DNA of 64,000 nucleotides, taken from Paenibacillus thiaminolyticus. GTDB lineage: Bacteria; Bacillota; Bacilli; Paenibacillales; Paenibacillaceae. The translations under genes and the position numbers were made by a program. The stretch lies in the NCBI RefSeq assembly GCF_007066085.1, contig NZ_CP041405.1, positions 992,001-1,056,000 on the forward strand, read 5' to 3'. The notes below the pieces were generated by a model. That model saw only the letters and a list, made by a program, of their open reading frames with translations. It was not told the origin of the DNA and ran no database searches. This document shows positions 1 to 8,707 of this stretch, in pieces (the stretch's first letter is position 1; every line of letters starts with the position of its first letter).

Positions 1-487
1 TTACCCGGGTCTGTCCCAGTCCGTCAATGCTTGCCCGGAAGACCGTGTAAAGAAATGCCGGAATGACACCGAAGCCGAGCGCGATAAGATACTCCTTCGC
101 GACCCGATGAACTTCCGTCTCCAAACTCATGGCGGACAGAATCGGCTCCAGAACGAACGAGCCGGACAGAACGACGACAGCACCTACGATGACAGACAGA
201 TACGCTGCCTGGGTCACGCTCGGCGCCACTTCCCCCTTCCGTCCTGCCCCCATATGATGGGCAATGATCGGAGTGACGGCGAGGAAGATCCCGCTAATGC
301 CAGTGTAGACGGGAGCCCAGATGCTGCCGCCGATCGCGACGCCGGCCAGATGGGTCGCGCTATATTTGCCGGACATGACCGTATCGAAAAAGGACATGAG
401 CTGCATGGCGACCTGTGTAACGAAGATCGGCAATAAAATATGCAGCAGTTGAACGATTTTTTGTTGCAGCGTAAACGTTTGCTTCAT
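1..487 (-). CDS. MATE family efflux transporter, N-terminal part (cut by window edge)
   Basis: Reading the minus strand from ATG at 487 gives about 162 codons that run off the left edge. The protein starts MKQTFTLQQKIVQLLHILLP and continues with the typical MATE pattern: an amphipathic start, a first membrane helix ending in QVAMQLMSFFDTVMSGKYS, then GGSIWAPVYTGISGIFLAVTP with further hydrophobic spans. MATE proteins are twelve-helix inner-membrane antiporters that export drugs or metabolites using Na+ or H+; the substrate cannot be predicted. Only about a third of the usual 440-460 residues is visible. It is divergent from the recombinase gene at 678. Confidence 0.85.
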   Translation of the reverse strand, partial: MKQTFTLQQKIVQLLHILLPIFVTQVAMQLMSFFDTVMSGKYSATHLAGVAIGGSIWAPVYTGISGIFLAVTPIIAHHMGAGRKGEVAPSVTQAAYLSVIVGAVVVLSGSFVLEPILSAMSLETEVHRVAKEYLIALGFGVIPAFLYTVFRASIDGLGQTRV

Positions 488-621
488 GATGTTGCCTGCT
501 CCCTATCTTTCAAATTGTGTCAGTTCGCATCAGGCCGATACAGGCCGCTCTGCCCCGGCGACAAGGAGATGATTGCATGCGCGTAGAACACCTCACCCAT
601 TGTAACATCAAACGGAATCTT

Positions 622-650
622 TTGCTTGGGAACGCAGGTTCGGTTACAAT
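622..650 (+). promoter_or_regulatory. Predicted SigA promoter of the xerS-like gene
   Basis: TTGCTT at 622-627 and TACAAT at 645-650 are separated by 17 nt. They lie just upstream of the AAAGGAG ribosome binding site and the start at 678. Inferred from consensus match only. Confidence 0.55.
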
Positions 651-677
651 ATAGACGAGGAAAGGAGTGCTCGACCG

Positions 678-1763
678 ATGATGACGATTCAGAAAGCGAA
701 GGATCGGGCGGCCCTGAATGCCAAGCTGCCTGGCTTGCCATGGTACATCCAGCAATTTATCGAATACAAGCTGCCGGATCTGTCCCCTTCTTCGCTGCTG
801 GAATATGTGCGGGATTACGAGATTTTTTTGGGATGGATCGTGGCAGAGCGCCTGACCGAAGTGGAGCAGACACGGGATGTGACGCTTGCCGATCTGGAAC
901 AGCTGCGGATGGAGCATATTACGTCCTTCCGCATTTATTTAACGACATACAAAGAAGCGTCCAATTCGAGAGTGACGGTATCCCGTAAGCTCTCCTCGCT
1001 TCGCTCGCTATTTCACTATTTGAGCCAGATTGCGGAGGACGAGCAATTTTACCCGCTGTTGAAGCGGAATGTCATGGCGAAGATCGAGATCAAGCGCGTA
1101 CATAAGCCGAAGGATACGGCAGCGAAGCTGAAGGGCAAGCTGCTGGAGGAGCAGGAACTGGACGAATTCGTCGAATATGTCCGAACCGGCTACGCTCATG
1201 ACGTCGCCGACAATAAGCAGGCATCCCATGCCCATGCTCTCAATGCGGTGCGCGATGCTGCGATTGTCAGCCTGATCCTGAACTCCGGGCTGCGGGTAAG
1301 CGAAGTCGTCAACTTGAATATGGACGATGTCGATATGAACCGGAAGCTGGTCAACGTCTACCGCAAAGGCCATAATGACGACACCTTCAAGACGCCGGTC
1401 TATTTCCGCGACAGCGCCAAGCAGCATCTGCAGGATTATATTGACCTCAGATCCGAGCGCTATGCAGCCCCGAAGAAGGAACGCGCCTTCTTCCTCGCCA
1501 TCAAGAACGGGGAGACAGAAGGCAAACGGATGACGAAGCGGGCCATGCAGCAGATGATCCTCAAATACGCGAAGCGGTTCGGCAAGCCGGCCCTCACCGT
1601 TCATAAGCTGCGCCACTCCTTCGCGACGGACTATTATTTGCATAATGATATTTACAAGACAAAGGAGCAGCTCGGCCATGCTTCGACGGAGACGACCGAG
1701 ATCTACGCCCATCTGACGGACAAGACGATGTCCGAGGCGATCGAGCGCCGGGGAGAGGATTAG
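678..1763 (+). CDS. xerS: Tyrosine recombinase, XerS-like
   Basis: 361 aa tyrosine site-specific recombinase. The N-terminal SAM-like core-binding domain covers roughly residues 15-125 and the catalytic domain 150-355. The catalytic set is visible: Arg206 in LNSGLRVSEVV, Lys230, His309 and Arg312 in VHKLRHSFA, His334 in QLGHAS and the nucleophile Tyr343 in TTEIYAHL. Length and the long insertion between the domains fit XerS, the single-subunit chromosome dimer resolvase known from streptococci and common in Paenibacillaceae, rather than the shorter XerC/XerD of about 300 aa. AAAGGAG precedes the tandem ATGs at 678 and 681, so the exact start is uncertain by one codon. No dif-like site is seen beside it. 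The gene stands alone between a MATE gene and a convergent operon. Confidence 0.85.
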   Translation: MMTIQKAKDRAALNAKLPGLPWYIQQFIEYKLPDLSPSSLLEYVRDYEIFLGWIVAERLTEVEQTRDVTLADLEQLRMEHITSFRIYLTTYKEASNSRVTVSRKLSSLRSLFHYLSQIAEDEQFYPLLKRNVMAKIEIKRVHKPKDTAAKLKGKLLEEQELDEFVEYVRTGYAHDVADNKQASHAHALNAVRDAAIVSLILNSGLRVSEVVNLNMDDVDMNRKLVNVYRKGHNDDTFKTPVYFRDSAKQHLQDYIDLRSERYAAPKKERAFFLAIKNGETEGKRMTKRAMQQMILKYAKRFGKPALTVHKLRHSFATDYYLHNDIYKTKEQLGHASTETTEIYAHLTDKTMSEAIERRGED

Positions 1764-1821
1764 GGGCAGCGCTCTGGTGCGAGCTGGCTATCAGCGGCAA
1801 TCCCTCCTCTCCGCATGCAAA

Positions 1822-1857
1822 CGCCGCCCCTCCCGTGTAGCTACGGGAGGGGCGGCG
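1822..1857. terminator. Strong convergent hairpin terminator
   Basis: A perfect 15-bp GC-rich stem (1822-1836 with 1843-1857) with a 6-nt loop lies between the stop of the xerS-like gene and the stop of the minus-strand DUF4247 gene 5 bp away. No long T tract follows on either side, so it may act as a bidirectional barrier rather than a textbook terminator. Confidence 0.6.
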
Positions 1858-1861
1858 CTGC

Positions 1862-2611
1862 TTACCTTCGCCGGAAAATGCTGCCTGAGCGGCTCCGCGT
1901 CTTCGGCGGTTTATACTTCTTCACCCTCGGCGGCGTGTACTTGGACGAATTATCGTACTCCTTTTTGTTCCTTGTGATCGAGCCCCGCGTATCGCTGTCC
2001 GACGGCGTACGCTTGAAGATGCTCCCCCCGCTGCCGACCGTCGAGTCGTTGCTGTTCGTGCCACGGCGGAAGATTGAACCCTTCCGTTCGACGGTAAGCG
2101 GAGGAATCTTCTTCTTCTCCTCGGTCGTCGGCGTCCGGTACGGCTTCGATGGCTTGTAATCCCCACGATCCGCATATCCCCGGTAGCCCCCCGCTCCTCG
2201 GAGCGAGTCGAACAGCGTATCCAGCAGACGATATTGGATGTACATCTCCAGGAAGCTGCGATCGTAATTGTTCTTTACATATTCTTTGGAATCGACCTCA
2301 ATCAGGCTGTCATCCGGATTCGCCGGATCCTGCTGGATCTGAATCAGCTGATCGCGGTAGACCAGGAACATTCGCTCGGTACTCGTTTCCGATATTTGCT
2401 CCGGCCTGCGCTGTTCCGCAATCGCCTCGGCCGCCTCCGGCACCGGCGTATTCTCCGCGCGATAGATATAGGAAGTGCTGCTTCCGTCCCTCGCCACCGA
2501 TTCCAGCGGATACGACGCGGACAGATCGATCTGTCCGCAAGCCGCCAGCAGCGGGAAGAGAAGGCTGGCGATAATGATCCATTTGACGGTGTTCCAACCC
2601 CGTGTATTCAT
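1862..2611 (-). CDS. DUF4247 family lipoprotein
   Basis: 249 aa exported lipoprotein: hydrophobic signal WIIIASLLFPLLAAC with lipobox LAAC at about residue 24, then a globular segment of about 110 residues matching the DUF4247 pattern (mixed acidic segment ending in SFLEMYIQYRLLDTLF). The tail of about 100 residues is low complexity, rich in Ser, Arg, Lys and Thr, and repeats the tetrapeptide SIFR/SIFK three times. I chose ATG 2611 because GAGGAG lies 7 nt upstream; an ATG at 2626 overlaps the preceding stop (ATGA) but lacks a site. Function unknown. DUF4247 genes are known to occur with PspA, DUF350 and DUF4178 genes, as here, which suggests membrane stress or envelope maintenance. Confidence 0.8.
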   Translation of the reverse strand: MNTRGWNTVKWIIIASLLFPLLAACGQIDLSASYPLESVARDGSSTSYIYRAENTPVPEAAEAIAEQRRPEQISETSTERMFLVYRDQLIQIQQDPANPDDSLIEVDSKEYVKNNYDRSFLEMYIQYRLLDTLFDSLRGAGGYRGYADRGDYKPSKPYRTPTTEEKKKIPPLTVERKGSIFRRGTNSNDSTVGSGGSIFKRTPSDSDTRGSITRNKKEYDNSSKYTPPRVKKYKPPKTRSRSGSIFRRR

Positions 2612-2622
2612 GGCGGATCTCC

Positions 2623-3129
2623 TCATGATCGGCGGATGATGCGCACATCCGCCGCGATGACCGCTTCGCCTTCATACAACTGGAAGCGGCCGTCCTGCCA
2701 TTCGATGCGGAGCAGCTTCCGGTCGTCGGACTGGTATTGCCATACATATTGCTCTCCAGCTGTGCCGAACGGCGTCTGCCCCGTGCAGATCACTCTGCCG
2801 TCATATTGATCCTCTAGATAGAACCATCTTCCGTCCAGTTCGATCTCCGTCGGAACCTCCTCCACCGAATCGAGCCGTCCGTCAATCACTTGATACAGGC
2901 TGTAATAAGGCTGTTCCCGTTCTTCTATATGCAAGTACCGGATGTTCGCCCCGTCACGCAAGGTAACCCAGGCACCCGGGCGAACCCGCCAATCGGTACG
3001 TCCGATGATCTCATAGCTGATTAGAGATACTTCGCAAATATCTCCCGGTTCCAACATGGACGGTTTTTTTTCGGGCTGCGGCGCCTCGGGCTTAGCCATT
3101 ATGTTTTTGATCCGTTTCCACAAGCTCAC
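2623..3129 (-). CDS. DUF4178 domain protein
   Basis: 168 aa, no signal peptide or membrane span. After a basic start and a linker, residues 25-165 form the beta-rich DUF4178 domain (GDICEVSLISYEIIGRT, then WVTLRDGANIRYLHIEE, then WFYLEDQYDGRVICTG). The start is GTG at 3129, supported by AAGGAG 7 nt upstream. The stop overlaps an in-frame ATG of the DUF4247 reading frame, so the two are translated together. The biochemical role is unknown. In known genomic contexts DUF4178 genes accompany PspA, DUF350 membrane proteins and polyamine-synthase-like enzymes; only the first two partners are present here. Confidence 0.8.
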   Translation of the reverse strand: MSLWKRIKNIMAKPEAPQPEKKPSMLEPGDICEVSLISYEIIGRTDWRVRPGAWVTLRDGANIRYLHIEEREQPYYSLYQVIDGRLDSVEEVPTEIELDGRWFYLEDQYDGRVICTGQTPFGTAGEQYVWQYQSDDRKLLRIEWQDGRFQLYEGEAVIAADVRIIRRS

Positions 3130-3159
3130 CGTATCTCTCCTTCCGTTCCCGTCTGTCCG

Positions 3160-3564
3160 TTACAAACAGGCGGCGATGATGAGCGCGCCTACAACATGCA
3201 TCGAACCGGCTACCAGGGCATATGACATCTGCCCCTGCTTCGTGCCTTCCTCCAGATTCATGCCGAACCCGCTCCGGAACAGCAGACGGAGGATGAACTC
3301 CAGAATGAGGAGGATGACGAAGGAGACGGCCGACATGAACAGCGCTTCGGCCAGGTTGTAGGCAACCTTAATCGAGCTCGACAGGATGAATCCTTGCGAG
3401 AACAGCTTCATGACGAAGCGGGTCGTCACCGCAACGTTCCCTGCCCGCATTTCCTGAATATCATTGTAACCCGTGAACAGCGAATCCACGAACATGAGCA
3501 AGAACAGGAGCAAAGCTCCCGTTGCCGTCCATAGCGCAATCCCGGCAATATTGTCGAGAATCAT
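3160..3564 (-). CDS. DUF350 family membrane protein
   Basis: 134 aa, nearly all hydrophobic, with four predicted membrane helices (about residues 8-28, 48-70, 78-98 and 115-133) and a short charged loop GMNLEEGTKQGQ. This matches the YjfL/DUF350 (UPF0719) family of small inner-membrane proteins. The ribosome binding site AAGGGGAG lies about 11 nt before ATG 3564. It sits between pspA and the DUF4178 gene on the same strand. The molecular activity of the family is not established; the operon suggests that it forms a membrane unit with PspA. Confidence 0.8.
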   Translation of the reverse strand: MILDNIAGIALWTATGALLLFLLMFVDSLFTGYNDIQEMRAGNVAVTTRFVMKLFSQGFILSSSIKVAYNLAEALFMSAVSFVILLILEFILRLLFRSGFGMNLEEGTKQGQMSYALVAGSMHVVGALIIAACL

Positions 3565-3620
3565 GTTAATACTGCACTCCCCTTACCGTTCGATGAGATT
3601 TCTGCACCTATCTGGTTAAG

Positions 3621-3651
3621 AAGGACGCTTGCCCTGGCGGCAAGCGTCCTT
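3621..3651 (-). terminator. Intercistronic hairpin after pspA
   Basis: A perfect 13-bp stem (3621-3633 with 3639-3651) with a 5-nt loop lies directly downstream of the pspA stop and 57 bp before the DUF350 gene. Only a short T-rich stretch follows on the minus strand, so partial termination or mRNA stabilisation is likely, which would make pspA more abundant than the three downstream products. Confidence 0.55.
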
Positions 3652-3655
3652 ACTC

Positions 3656-4330
3656 TTACTCAGCGGATTTATCGTATTTTTTCATGATGGCCGCGAGTTC
3701 GTCTTCAACGTCCTTGTTCTTGCCAAGCTTGGCGAACTCGTCGTCAAGCGATTTGGAAGAACCGTTCATCTCGTTCGAGGCTTCGGCCTGAGCTTCCATT
3801 GCCAGCATTTTGTCTTCCATCCGTTTCAACCCGGACATCGCCGTATCGGAGCCGAACCCGGCCATCGCCTTGTTGATTTCCGTCTGTGCCTTCGCCGCAT
3901 TGTAGCGTGCGACCAGCGTCTCGCGCTTGCTCTTCATGTCGGAATACTGCTTCCGCATCTCGTCCAGCTTCGCGCGAAGGTTGTCGGCGGAAGCCTTATT
4001 CTGCTCGTAGCTCGCCTTGAACTCATTCATTTTCTCTTCGGCCGCTTTTTTCTCTTCCAGCGCCCGGCGGGCAAGATCCAGATTATCGGCCTGCACGGCG
4101 ATATGCGCCTGCTCCTCCCGCTTCTTCACCAGTGCGGCTTGCTCCTCGTACGATTGCTTGAAGCGCTTCTCAATCGCGATCTGCTGAGCTACCGCACGTT
4201 CTGCTTCCTCCAGATCCTGTTGCATGTCCCGCAAGTATTGATCGGTCATCTTGATAGGATCTTCGGCTTTCTCGATTAGCGCATAAATGTTGGACATGGT
4301 TACATCACGCAAGCGTTTGAATAATGACAT
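3656..4330 (-). CDS. pspA: PspA/IM30 family membrane-stress protein
   Basis: 224 aa, almost entirely alpha-helical and charged, with an amphipathic N-terminus (MSLFKRLRDVTMSNIYALIE) followed by long coiled-coil heptads to about residue 190. This is the PspA/Vipp1/IM30 architecture, an ESCRT-III-like protein that polymerises on the inner face of stressed membranes. I start at ATG 4330 because GGAGG precedes it by 8 nt and it matches the family N-terminus; the reading frame stays open 31 codons further upstream. It is the first gene of the PspA-DUF350-DUF4178-DUF4247 group. No PspF or PspC partner is present, consistent with Gram-positive systems. Confidence 0.9.
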   Translation of the reverse strand: MSLFKRLRDVTMSNIYALIEKAEDPIKMTDQYLRDMQQDLEEAERAVAQQIAIEKRFKQSYEEQAALVKKREEQAHIAVQADNLDLARRALEEKKAAEEKMNEFKASYEQNKASADNLRAKLDEMRKQYSDMKSKRETLVARYNAAKAQTEINKAMAGFGSDTAMSGLKRMEDKMLAMEAQAEASNEMNGSSKSLDDEFAKLGKNKDVEDELAAIMKKYDKSAE

Positions 4331-4525
4331 GGACAGTTCCTCCCTATGCAGTCTTATCCTCAGTGTATCCTGGAAACCTTGGATTCCTGGGCAAATTGTT
4401 AATCCGTGTTTATACCCATACATACGAATGGAATCCGGCGTTGTTTCACTTTTTTTTGCTCTTCCTATTTTATCATGCTGAGGAGGAGAAGGATAGCTGT
4501 CACAGCAGGTCTCTGTATACAGAGA

Positions 4526-4555
4526 ATGCCGGGGCCGTCACAGCGACCCCGGCAT
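4526..4555 (-). terminator. Terminator of the pyrK-pyrD-lpdD-like operon
   Basis: A 9-bp GC-rich stem (4526-4534 with 4547-4555) just downstream of the minus-strand gene ending at 4567. The T tract is weak. Confidence 0.55.
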
Positions 4556-4566
4556 AATAATCGGAC

Positions 4567-4920
4567 TTACCGGCGAACCCGGTCCAATTCGATAGTGAAT
4601 CTCCGCCACGCCTGCTCTACGACCTTCGCGATATCTTCCTTCCGCAGATCGTCGTAATGAATGCCAGCGGCGACGGTTACAGTCGTATCCAGCGCTTCCG
4701 CTGCTCGGAGGGCCATGGCCGCGCTGAGCTCGTCCTCACGATGCCCGGGAACGGTATGTGTGGCAACATTCCACTGTCCCGCTTCCTTCCACGAGGTCGA
4801 TACGGCGCCGATATGCGCATCTCCTCCGCTTACTAGGAACAACCAATCCCGCCCTTGCCGAATGCCCTCGACCCGGATATCGGCTCCGGGCGGAGCCGTT
4901 TCATTATAGGTCCCGCTCAC
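4567..4920 (-). CDS. LpdD-like (prenylated-flavin chaperone-like) domain protein
   Basis: 117 aa single-domain protein. The pattern [19 protein letters not shown], then [23 protein letters not shown], then [23 protein letters not shown] matches the small proteins related to subunit D of gallate decarboxylase (LpdD), thought to help prenylated-flavin UbiD-type enzymes. No ubiD or ubiX gene is in the window. The GTG start overlaps the pyrD stop (GTGA), so it is translationally coupled to pyrimidine synthesis genes, which is an unexpected partner. A role in flavin handling for the FMN/FAD-dependent PyrD-PyrK complex is only a guess. Family assignment is from memory of the motif pattern. Confidence 0.6.
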   Translation of the reverse strand: MSGTYNETAPPGADIRVEGIRQGRDWLFLVSGGDAHIGAVSTSWKEAGQWNVATHTVPGHREDELSAAMALRAAEALDTTVTVAAGIHYDDLRKEDIAKVVEQAWRRFTIELDRVRR

Positions 4921-5852
4921 GAAATAATTCCCCTGATTTCATCCAAACTGTTAATATTCTCTTTTTCCATAAAGGCCGTCAGACCGTTCAGCAGATCTTC
5001 CCCTGCCCGCAGATTCATGAAATTGTACGTACCGATCTGAACCACTGCGGCTCCCGCCATTATAAACTCAATGATATCTTCCGAAGAGGAAATGCCGCCC
5101 ATTCCCATTACCGGAATCGTGACCGCCTGCGCCACTTGATGCACCATGCGGAGCGCAATCGGCTTGATAGCCGGACCGGATAGCCCCGCATACGTATTTT
5201 GGAACACGCTGCGCCGCTCGTAGATGTCAATTTTCATCGCGGAAAATGTATTGACGAGCGACACGCATTCCGCTCCCTCCTCTTGGCACATGACCGCCAT
5301 GCCGACCACATTCTCCGCATTCGGCGACAGCTTGACCGCCAGCGGCAGGGAAGTCACCTGCCGTACTTCCCGAATCACTTCCCGGGCGACCTCGGTCCGA
5401 ATCCCGAAGGCCATGCCGCCCTCCTTCACATTGGGGCAGGATATATTCAACTCAATCATATCTACCGCGGGCCGGTTCAATTTGCGGCGGTCCTCGGCAT
5501 CCTTCGTAATCTTCAATGCGCCGAGCACATAATCCTCGATAGTGCTCCCGCCAAGATTAGCGATTTTGACTGGTTCTATCTTCTCCCAGAACTTCATCTC
5601 TTCCTGAAGAAACGCATCGACGCCCGGATTTTCCAAGCCGACACTATTCAGAATCCCGCTTGCCGTCTCCCATATACGGGTTCCCTCATTACCAGGACGC
5701 GGATGCAAGGTGAGTCCTTTGGAGGCGATGCCGCCAAGCTGATTGATATCATAGTATTGGGCATACTCCTGCCCGAAGCCGAATGTGCCGGAAGCCATGA
5801 CAAGCGGGTTTTTGAACTCGATTCCCGCCACATTACACGCTAAGCTTCTCAT
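4917..5852 (-). CDS. pyrD: Dihydroorotate dehydrogenase B (NAD+), catalytic subunit
   Basis: 311 aa FMN-binding TIM barrel that oxidises dihydroorotate to orotate, the fourth step of pyrimidine synthesis. Class 1B features are visible: [12 protein letters not shown] near the N-terminus, the catalytic Cys139 in [15 protein letters not shown] for substrate and FMN binding, and [26 protein letters not shown] for the FMN phosphate. GGAGG lies 10 nt before ATG 5852. The start overlaps the end of pyrK by 20 bp, as expected for a 1B enzyme, which needs PyrK for electron transfer to NAD+. The rest of the pyr operon is not in this window, so the pair is apparently separated from pyrR/pyrB/pyrC and others, unlike in Bacillus subtilis. 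Confidence 0.95.
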   Translation of the reverse strand: MRSLACNVAGIEFKNPLVMASGTFGFGQEYAQYYDINQLGGIASKGLTLHPRPGNEGTRIWETASGILNSVGLENPGVDAFLQEEMKFWEKIEPVKIANLGGSTIEDYVLGALKITKDAEDRRKLNRPAVDMIELNISCPNVKEGGMAFGIRTEVAREVIREVRQVTSLPLAVKLSPNAENVVGMAVMCQEEGAECVSLVNTFSAMKIDIYERRSVFQNTYAGLSGPAIKPIALRMVHQVAQAVTIPVMGMGGISSSEDIIEFIMAGAAVVQIGTYNFMNLRAGEDLLNGLTAFMEKENINSLDEIRGIIS

Positions 5853-6534
5853 GCCACGTCACCTCCTGTGCCTGAAATACCGGTCCGTCTGAGCAGACCT
5901 TGCGGTTGCCGCTTGCCGTTCGCACGGAGCAGCCGTAGCAGGCTCCAATGCCGCAAGCCATTCTTTTCTCCAGAGACACGTACAGCTTCGTATCTAATCC
6001 TTCCGCCATGCGGGCTGCCGCCTCCATCATTCCTAGCGGTCCGCATACAAAGATATTGTCGTATTTCTTCATATCGACATCAAGCAGCAGATTCGCATCG
6101 ACCCGGACGACAAGCTCACTCGCATAGGGAGCAAATGCTTCCGTCATATAGGACGCTCCCCGAAATCCGAGATAAATATCCGGCTTGTCCAATTGTCTCG
6201 CCGTGTACAGAAGGGGCGCAATGCCGATGCCTCCGCCGACTAGCGCGGTCTTCCCGTCAACTTCCGGGAACCCGTTGCCGAACGGCCCCTCCAACTGAAT
6301 CGAATCGCCAGGGCGAAGACTTGCGAATCGGGCTGTTCCTTCGCCTCCGACTTTGTACAGAAACTGGATGGAGTCCGGCTCCAAATTGTAGATACTGATC
6401 GGACGGGACAGAACCGGATAATGGGTCCATGCCCTTAACATATAGAATTGCCCCATCCGGCCTTCAAAAGTGCCCTCTACTGTCATGAGATAAACATCTT
6501 GAGCTATCTGATTGTTGGTAAGAATCTTATGCAC
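5833..6534 (-). CDS. pyrK: Dihydroorotate dehydrogenase B, electron transfer subunit
   Basis: 233 aa from GTG 6534, chosen because AAAGGAG lies 7 nt upstream and the product then begins [17 protein letters not shown], like known PyrK proteins; the open frame extends 51 codons further but without a site. Domains in order: FAD-binding barrel (RPISIYN near residue 46), NAD-binding fold ([19 protein letters not shown]) and a C-terminal [2Fe-2S] motif with four cysteines in [12 protein letters not shown] and KVCSDG. It passes electrons from PyrD FMN through FAD and the cluster to NAD+. Divergent from the polysaccharide deacetylase gene, with about 145 bp between. Confidence 0.93.
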   Translation of the reverse strand: MHKILTNNQIAQDVYLMTVEGTFEGRMGQFYMLRAWTHYPVLSRPISIYNLEPDSIQFLYKVGGEGTARFASLRPGDSIQLEGPFGNGFPEVDGKTALVGGGIGIAPLLYTARQLDKPDIYLGFRGASYMTEAFAPYASELVVRVDANLLLDVDMKKYDNIFVCGPLGMMEAAARMAEGLDTKLYVSLEKRMACGIGACYGCSVRTASGNRKVCSDGPVFQAQEVTWHEKLSV

Positions 6535-6679
6535 GTGTCTGCTCCTTTGTTCACCTTTAGCAATTCTACTATGCCTGTAACGGCGCCATTCATCTGTGAT
6601 GCAGGTCACGTTGGGCATAAATCCCCCTGACAAAGGACATAACAAGAAGACAGGTGGAATCGGGAAAGGAGGAAGATTA

Positions 6680-7783
6680 TTGCGCACAAAACAGATATGC
6701 TGTCTGCTGGTGTGCCTGGTAGGAGTAACCGGCTGCTTTCCGCGTTCGCATCAGGCTGCTCCGGATCCGCAGCTGAACACGTTGGACACGAACCAGCCAT
6801 CAGCGGAGTTAACATCGCGACAGCCGCCCCATGAAGCGGTGGAACGACCTGAGACCGGCAAGGGCACGATATCCTTCGTCCTGGAGGACAAACCGCATCC
6901 GCTGCCGCATCAGCCCCTGCCCTTGCCCAAGTTCCACTTGACGACGAAGGACCCGGCCCACACGGAATCCGTCAATGAAGGCGTCCGTTCTGACACCATG
7001 GGACGGAAGGCCGTGGAAAAGAAATCCGTCATGAAGCCAAAGGAGCCGCGGAGCCCGGAGCCAGCCCAGTCTGCATCTCAGAATACGAAATCCGGAATAA
7101 GCCAGCGCAATTTGAGCTTGGCTCAGCTTAGAATGAAATACCCGCACATTTTCAAGCTTCATGGATCCAAGCGCGGACTCCGCCGAGTCGCCCTTACCTT
7201 CGATGATGTTCCCGATAACCGAATAACCCCGCTTGTACTGGATATTTTGCGGGAACATAACATTCGTGCGACCTTCTTTCTCGTCGGCTCTCGGGCGAAA
7301 GCCCATCCCGAGTTGGTTCGGCGCATTGTCCGGGAAGGCCATATTATCGGCAATCATTCTTACAGCCATCCGTTAATGACGAAGCTGACGCTGCCTGCCT
7401 TCGAGCAGCAAGTGAAGGATGCGGAACGGGCAATTGAAGAAATTATCGGTTACAAGCCAAGGTTCTATCGCCCTCCCTTCGGAGAGATCAATGAAGAGCA
7501 ATTGAAATGGGCCGGGGATCACGGCTATCTCGTCGTCAATTGGGACGTCGATTCCAACGACTGGCGGGGCTTGAACGCTAAGGAAGTATACAATAACGTA
7601 ATGAGCGCGGTCAGGCCCGGTTCAATCGTGCTTCATCATGCCGGAGGAAGCAAGCAGAATGGTTACTTGCAGGGAACACTCAAAGCCCTACCGTCCATCA
7701 TTAAGCAATTGAAGCAGCAGCGGTACCACTTTGTCACCGTGCCGGAGCTGCTCCAGGACCGCAAGGACAAAAAAGACAATTGA
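6680..7783 (+). CDS. Polysaccharide deacetylase lipoprotein (NodB domain)
   Basis: 367 aa if started at TTG 6680, which has AAAGGAGG 7 nt upstream; then the product begins LRTKQICCLLVCLVGVTGC, a short lipoprotein signal with lipobox VTGC. The in-frame ATG at 6596 would place the signal peptide internally. Residues 20-165 are a proline- and charge-rich linker; the NodB domain occupies about 170-360. Motifs: TFDD (metal Asp), HSYSH (metal His), RPPFGE, WDVDSNDWRG and the closing VLHHAGG. These carbohydrate esterase family 4 enzymes remove N-acetyl groups from peptidoglycan or other amino-sugar polymers, here presumably at the outer face of the membrane. The polymer substrate cannot be decided. 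Confidence 0.88.
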   Translation: MRTKQICCLLVCLVGVTGCFPRSHQAAPDPQLNTLDTNQPSAELTSRQPPHEAVERPETGKGTISFVLEDKPHPLPHQPLPLPKFHLTTKDPAHTESVNEGVRSDTMGRKAVEKKSVMKPKEPRSPEPAQSASQNTKSGISQRNLSLAQLRMKYPHIFKLHGSKRGLRRVALTFDDVPDNRITPLVLDILREHNIRATFFLVGSRAKAHPELVRRIVREGHIIGNHSYSHPLMTKLTLPAFEQQVKDAERAIEEIIGYKPRFYRPPFGEINEEQLKWAGDHGYLVVNWDVDSNDWRGLNAKEVYNNVMSAVRPGSIVLHHAGGSKQNGYLQGTLKALPSIIKQLKQQRYHFVTVPELLQDRKDKKDN

Positions 7784-7802
7784 AACTGTCTTACACGCAA
7801 AA

Positions 7803-7830
7803 CAACCCCTGCCGCTATGGACAGGGGTTG
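7803..7830. terminator. Convergent hairpin terminator
   Basis: A 9-bp stem (7803-7811 with 7822-7830) lies between the stop of the deacetylase (plus) and of the LysM/3D gene (minus), and could serve both. Confidence 0.6.
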
Positions 7831-7848
7831 AACCTATACTGATATCAA

Positions 7849-8682
7849 TTAAGACATAATGTACACTTCAACATTTTGAATGCCGAAGGTACTGCCGATC
7901 TGCTTGCTCACCGGAACGAAAATATCAATCTTGTTGCCATTGATGGCACCGCCGATATCGCGGGCTTCCGCGATGAATCCGCCTTGCGGCAGATGCTTGA
8001 ACTGATAACCGGTGATGAACAGCTTCGTTCCCAATGGTATGGCCTTCGGGTCGACGGCTACTGTCCCCAGCTTCAATGGGTTGCCGAAGTAATCGACAGC
8101 GCCCCATTTTCCGTTTTCACTCGCATGGGCCGTATACGCGGTGGCCTTCATGTTCACTTTCTTTTTATATGTCATCTCCTTGCCGGAGACCGTAATTACG
8201 TTCTTCTTCGCCGTTGCCGCAACCGGCTTCGCTTTCTCCTCGGTCTGCGGCTTCGATGCCGGCTTCGCTTTCTCCTCGGTTTGCGGTTTCGCTTTCTCCT
8301 CCGTCTGCGGCATCGCTGCCGGCGCAGCGGCCTCTTTCGCAGCTTTTGCTGGCTTGTCCTCAGATGCTTCAGCCTTGTCCGCTGCCGATGCGTCCTTATC
8401 CCTATCGGCTTCAATCAATTCCGCGTTCTCTGATTCCACCGCCAGACCTTGCAGGGTCTTTTTCGGAAGCTCCAGCTTCAGCCCTCCATAGATATTTAAA
8501 GGATCGATGTTGGCGTTCGCCTTCATCAATTCATCCAGATCAATCTGATGCTTCTTCGCAAGCGTATAGAAGGTATCTCCTTCCTGAGCAGTGTAGGGCT
8601 CGGCATAAACTGGCATCATTTGAAATACCAGATTCAATCCCAGCAGTGCCGTTGTAAGCTTTAATATCGTTTTTTTCCGCAT
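7849..8682 (-). CDS. LysM and 3D domain cell-wall protein (YocH-like)
   Basis: 277 aa exported protein. Residues 1-27 are a signal peptide (MRKKTILKLTTALLGLNLVF, cleavage near VYA-EP). A LysM peptidoglycan-binding domain spans about 28-75 (YTAQEGDTFYTLAKKHQIDLDELMKAN). A low-complexity linker of Ala/Lys/Glu/Pro repeats QTEEKAKP three times. The C-terminal 3D domain (about 180-277) shows the conserved acidic residues in VAVDPKAIPLGTKLFI and AEARDIGGAINGNKIDIFV. Such proteins (YocH, YabE type) are muralytic enzymes resembling lytic transglycosylase folds. ATG 8682 follows GGGGGA, and the gene lies behind a c-di-AMP riboswitch, which ties its expression to turgor and cell-wall signalling. Confidence 0.92.
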   Translation of the reverse strand: MRKKTILKLTTALLGLNLVFQMMPVYAEPYTAQEGDTFYTLAKKHQIDLDELMKANANIDPLNIYGGLKLELPKKTLQGLAVESENAELIEADRDKDASAADKAEASEDKPAKAAKEAAAPAAMPQTEEKAKPQTEEKAKPASKPQTEEKAKPVAATAKKNVITVSGKEMTYKKKVNMKATAYTAHASENGKWGAVDYFGNPLKLGTVAVDPKAIPLGTKLFITGYQFKHLPQGGFIAEARDIGGAINGNKIDIFVPVSKQIGSTFGIQNVEVYIMS

Positions 8683-8707
8683 ATAGTATATGTTCCCCCT
8701 TAAGATA

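Noticed and set aside
488..677. dif-type recombination site next to the xerS-like gene
   Set aside because: Streptococcal dif lies beside xerS, but no paired 11-bp arms of that kind are seen here.
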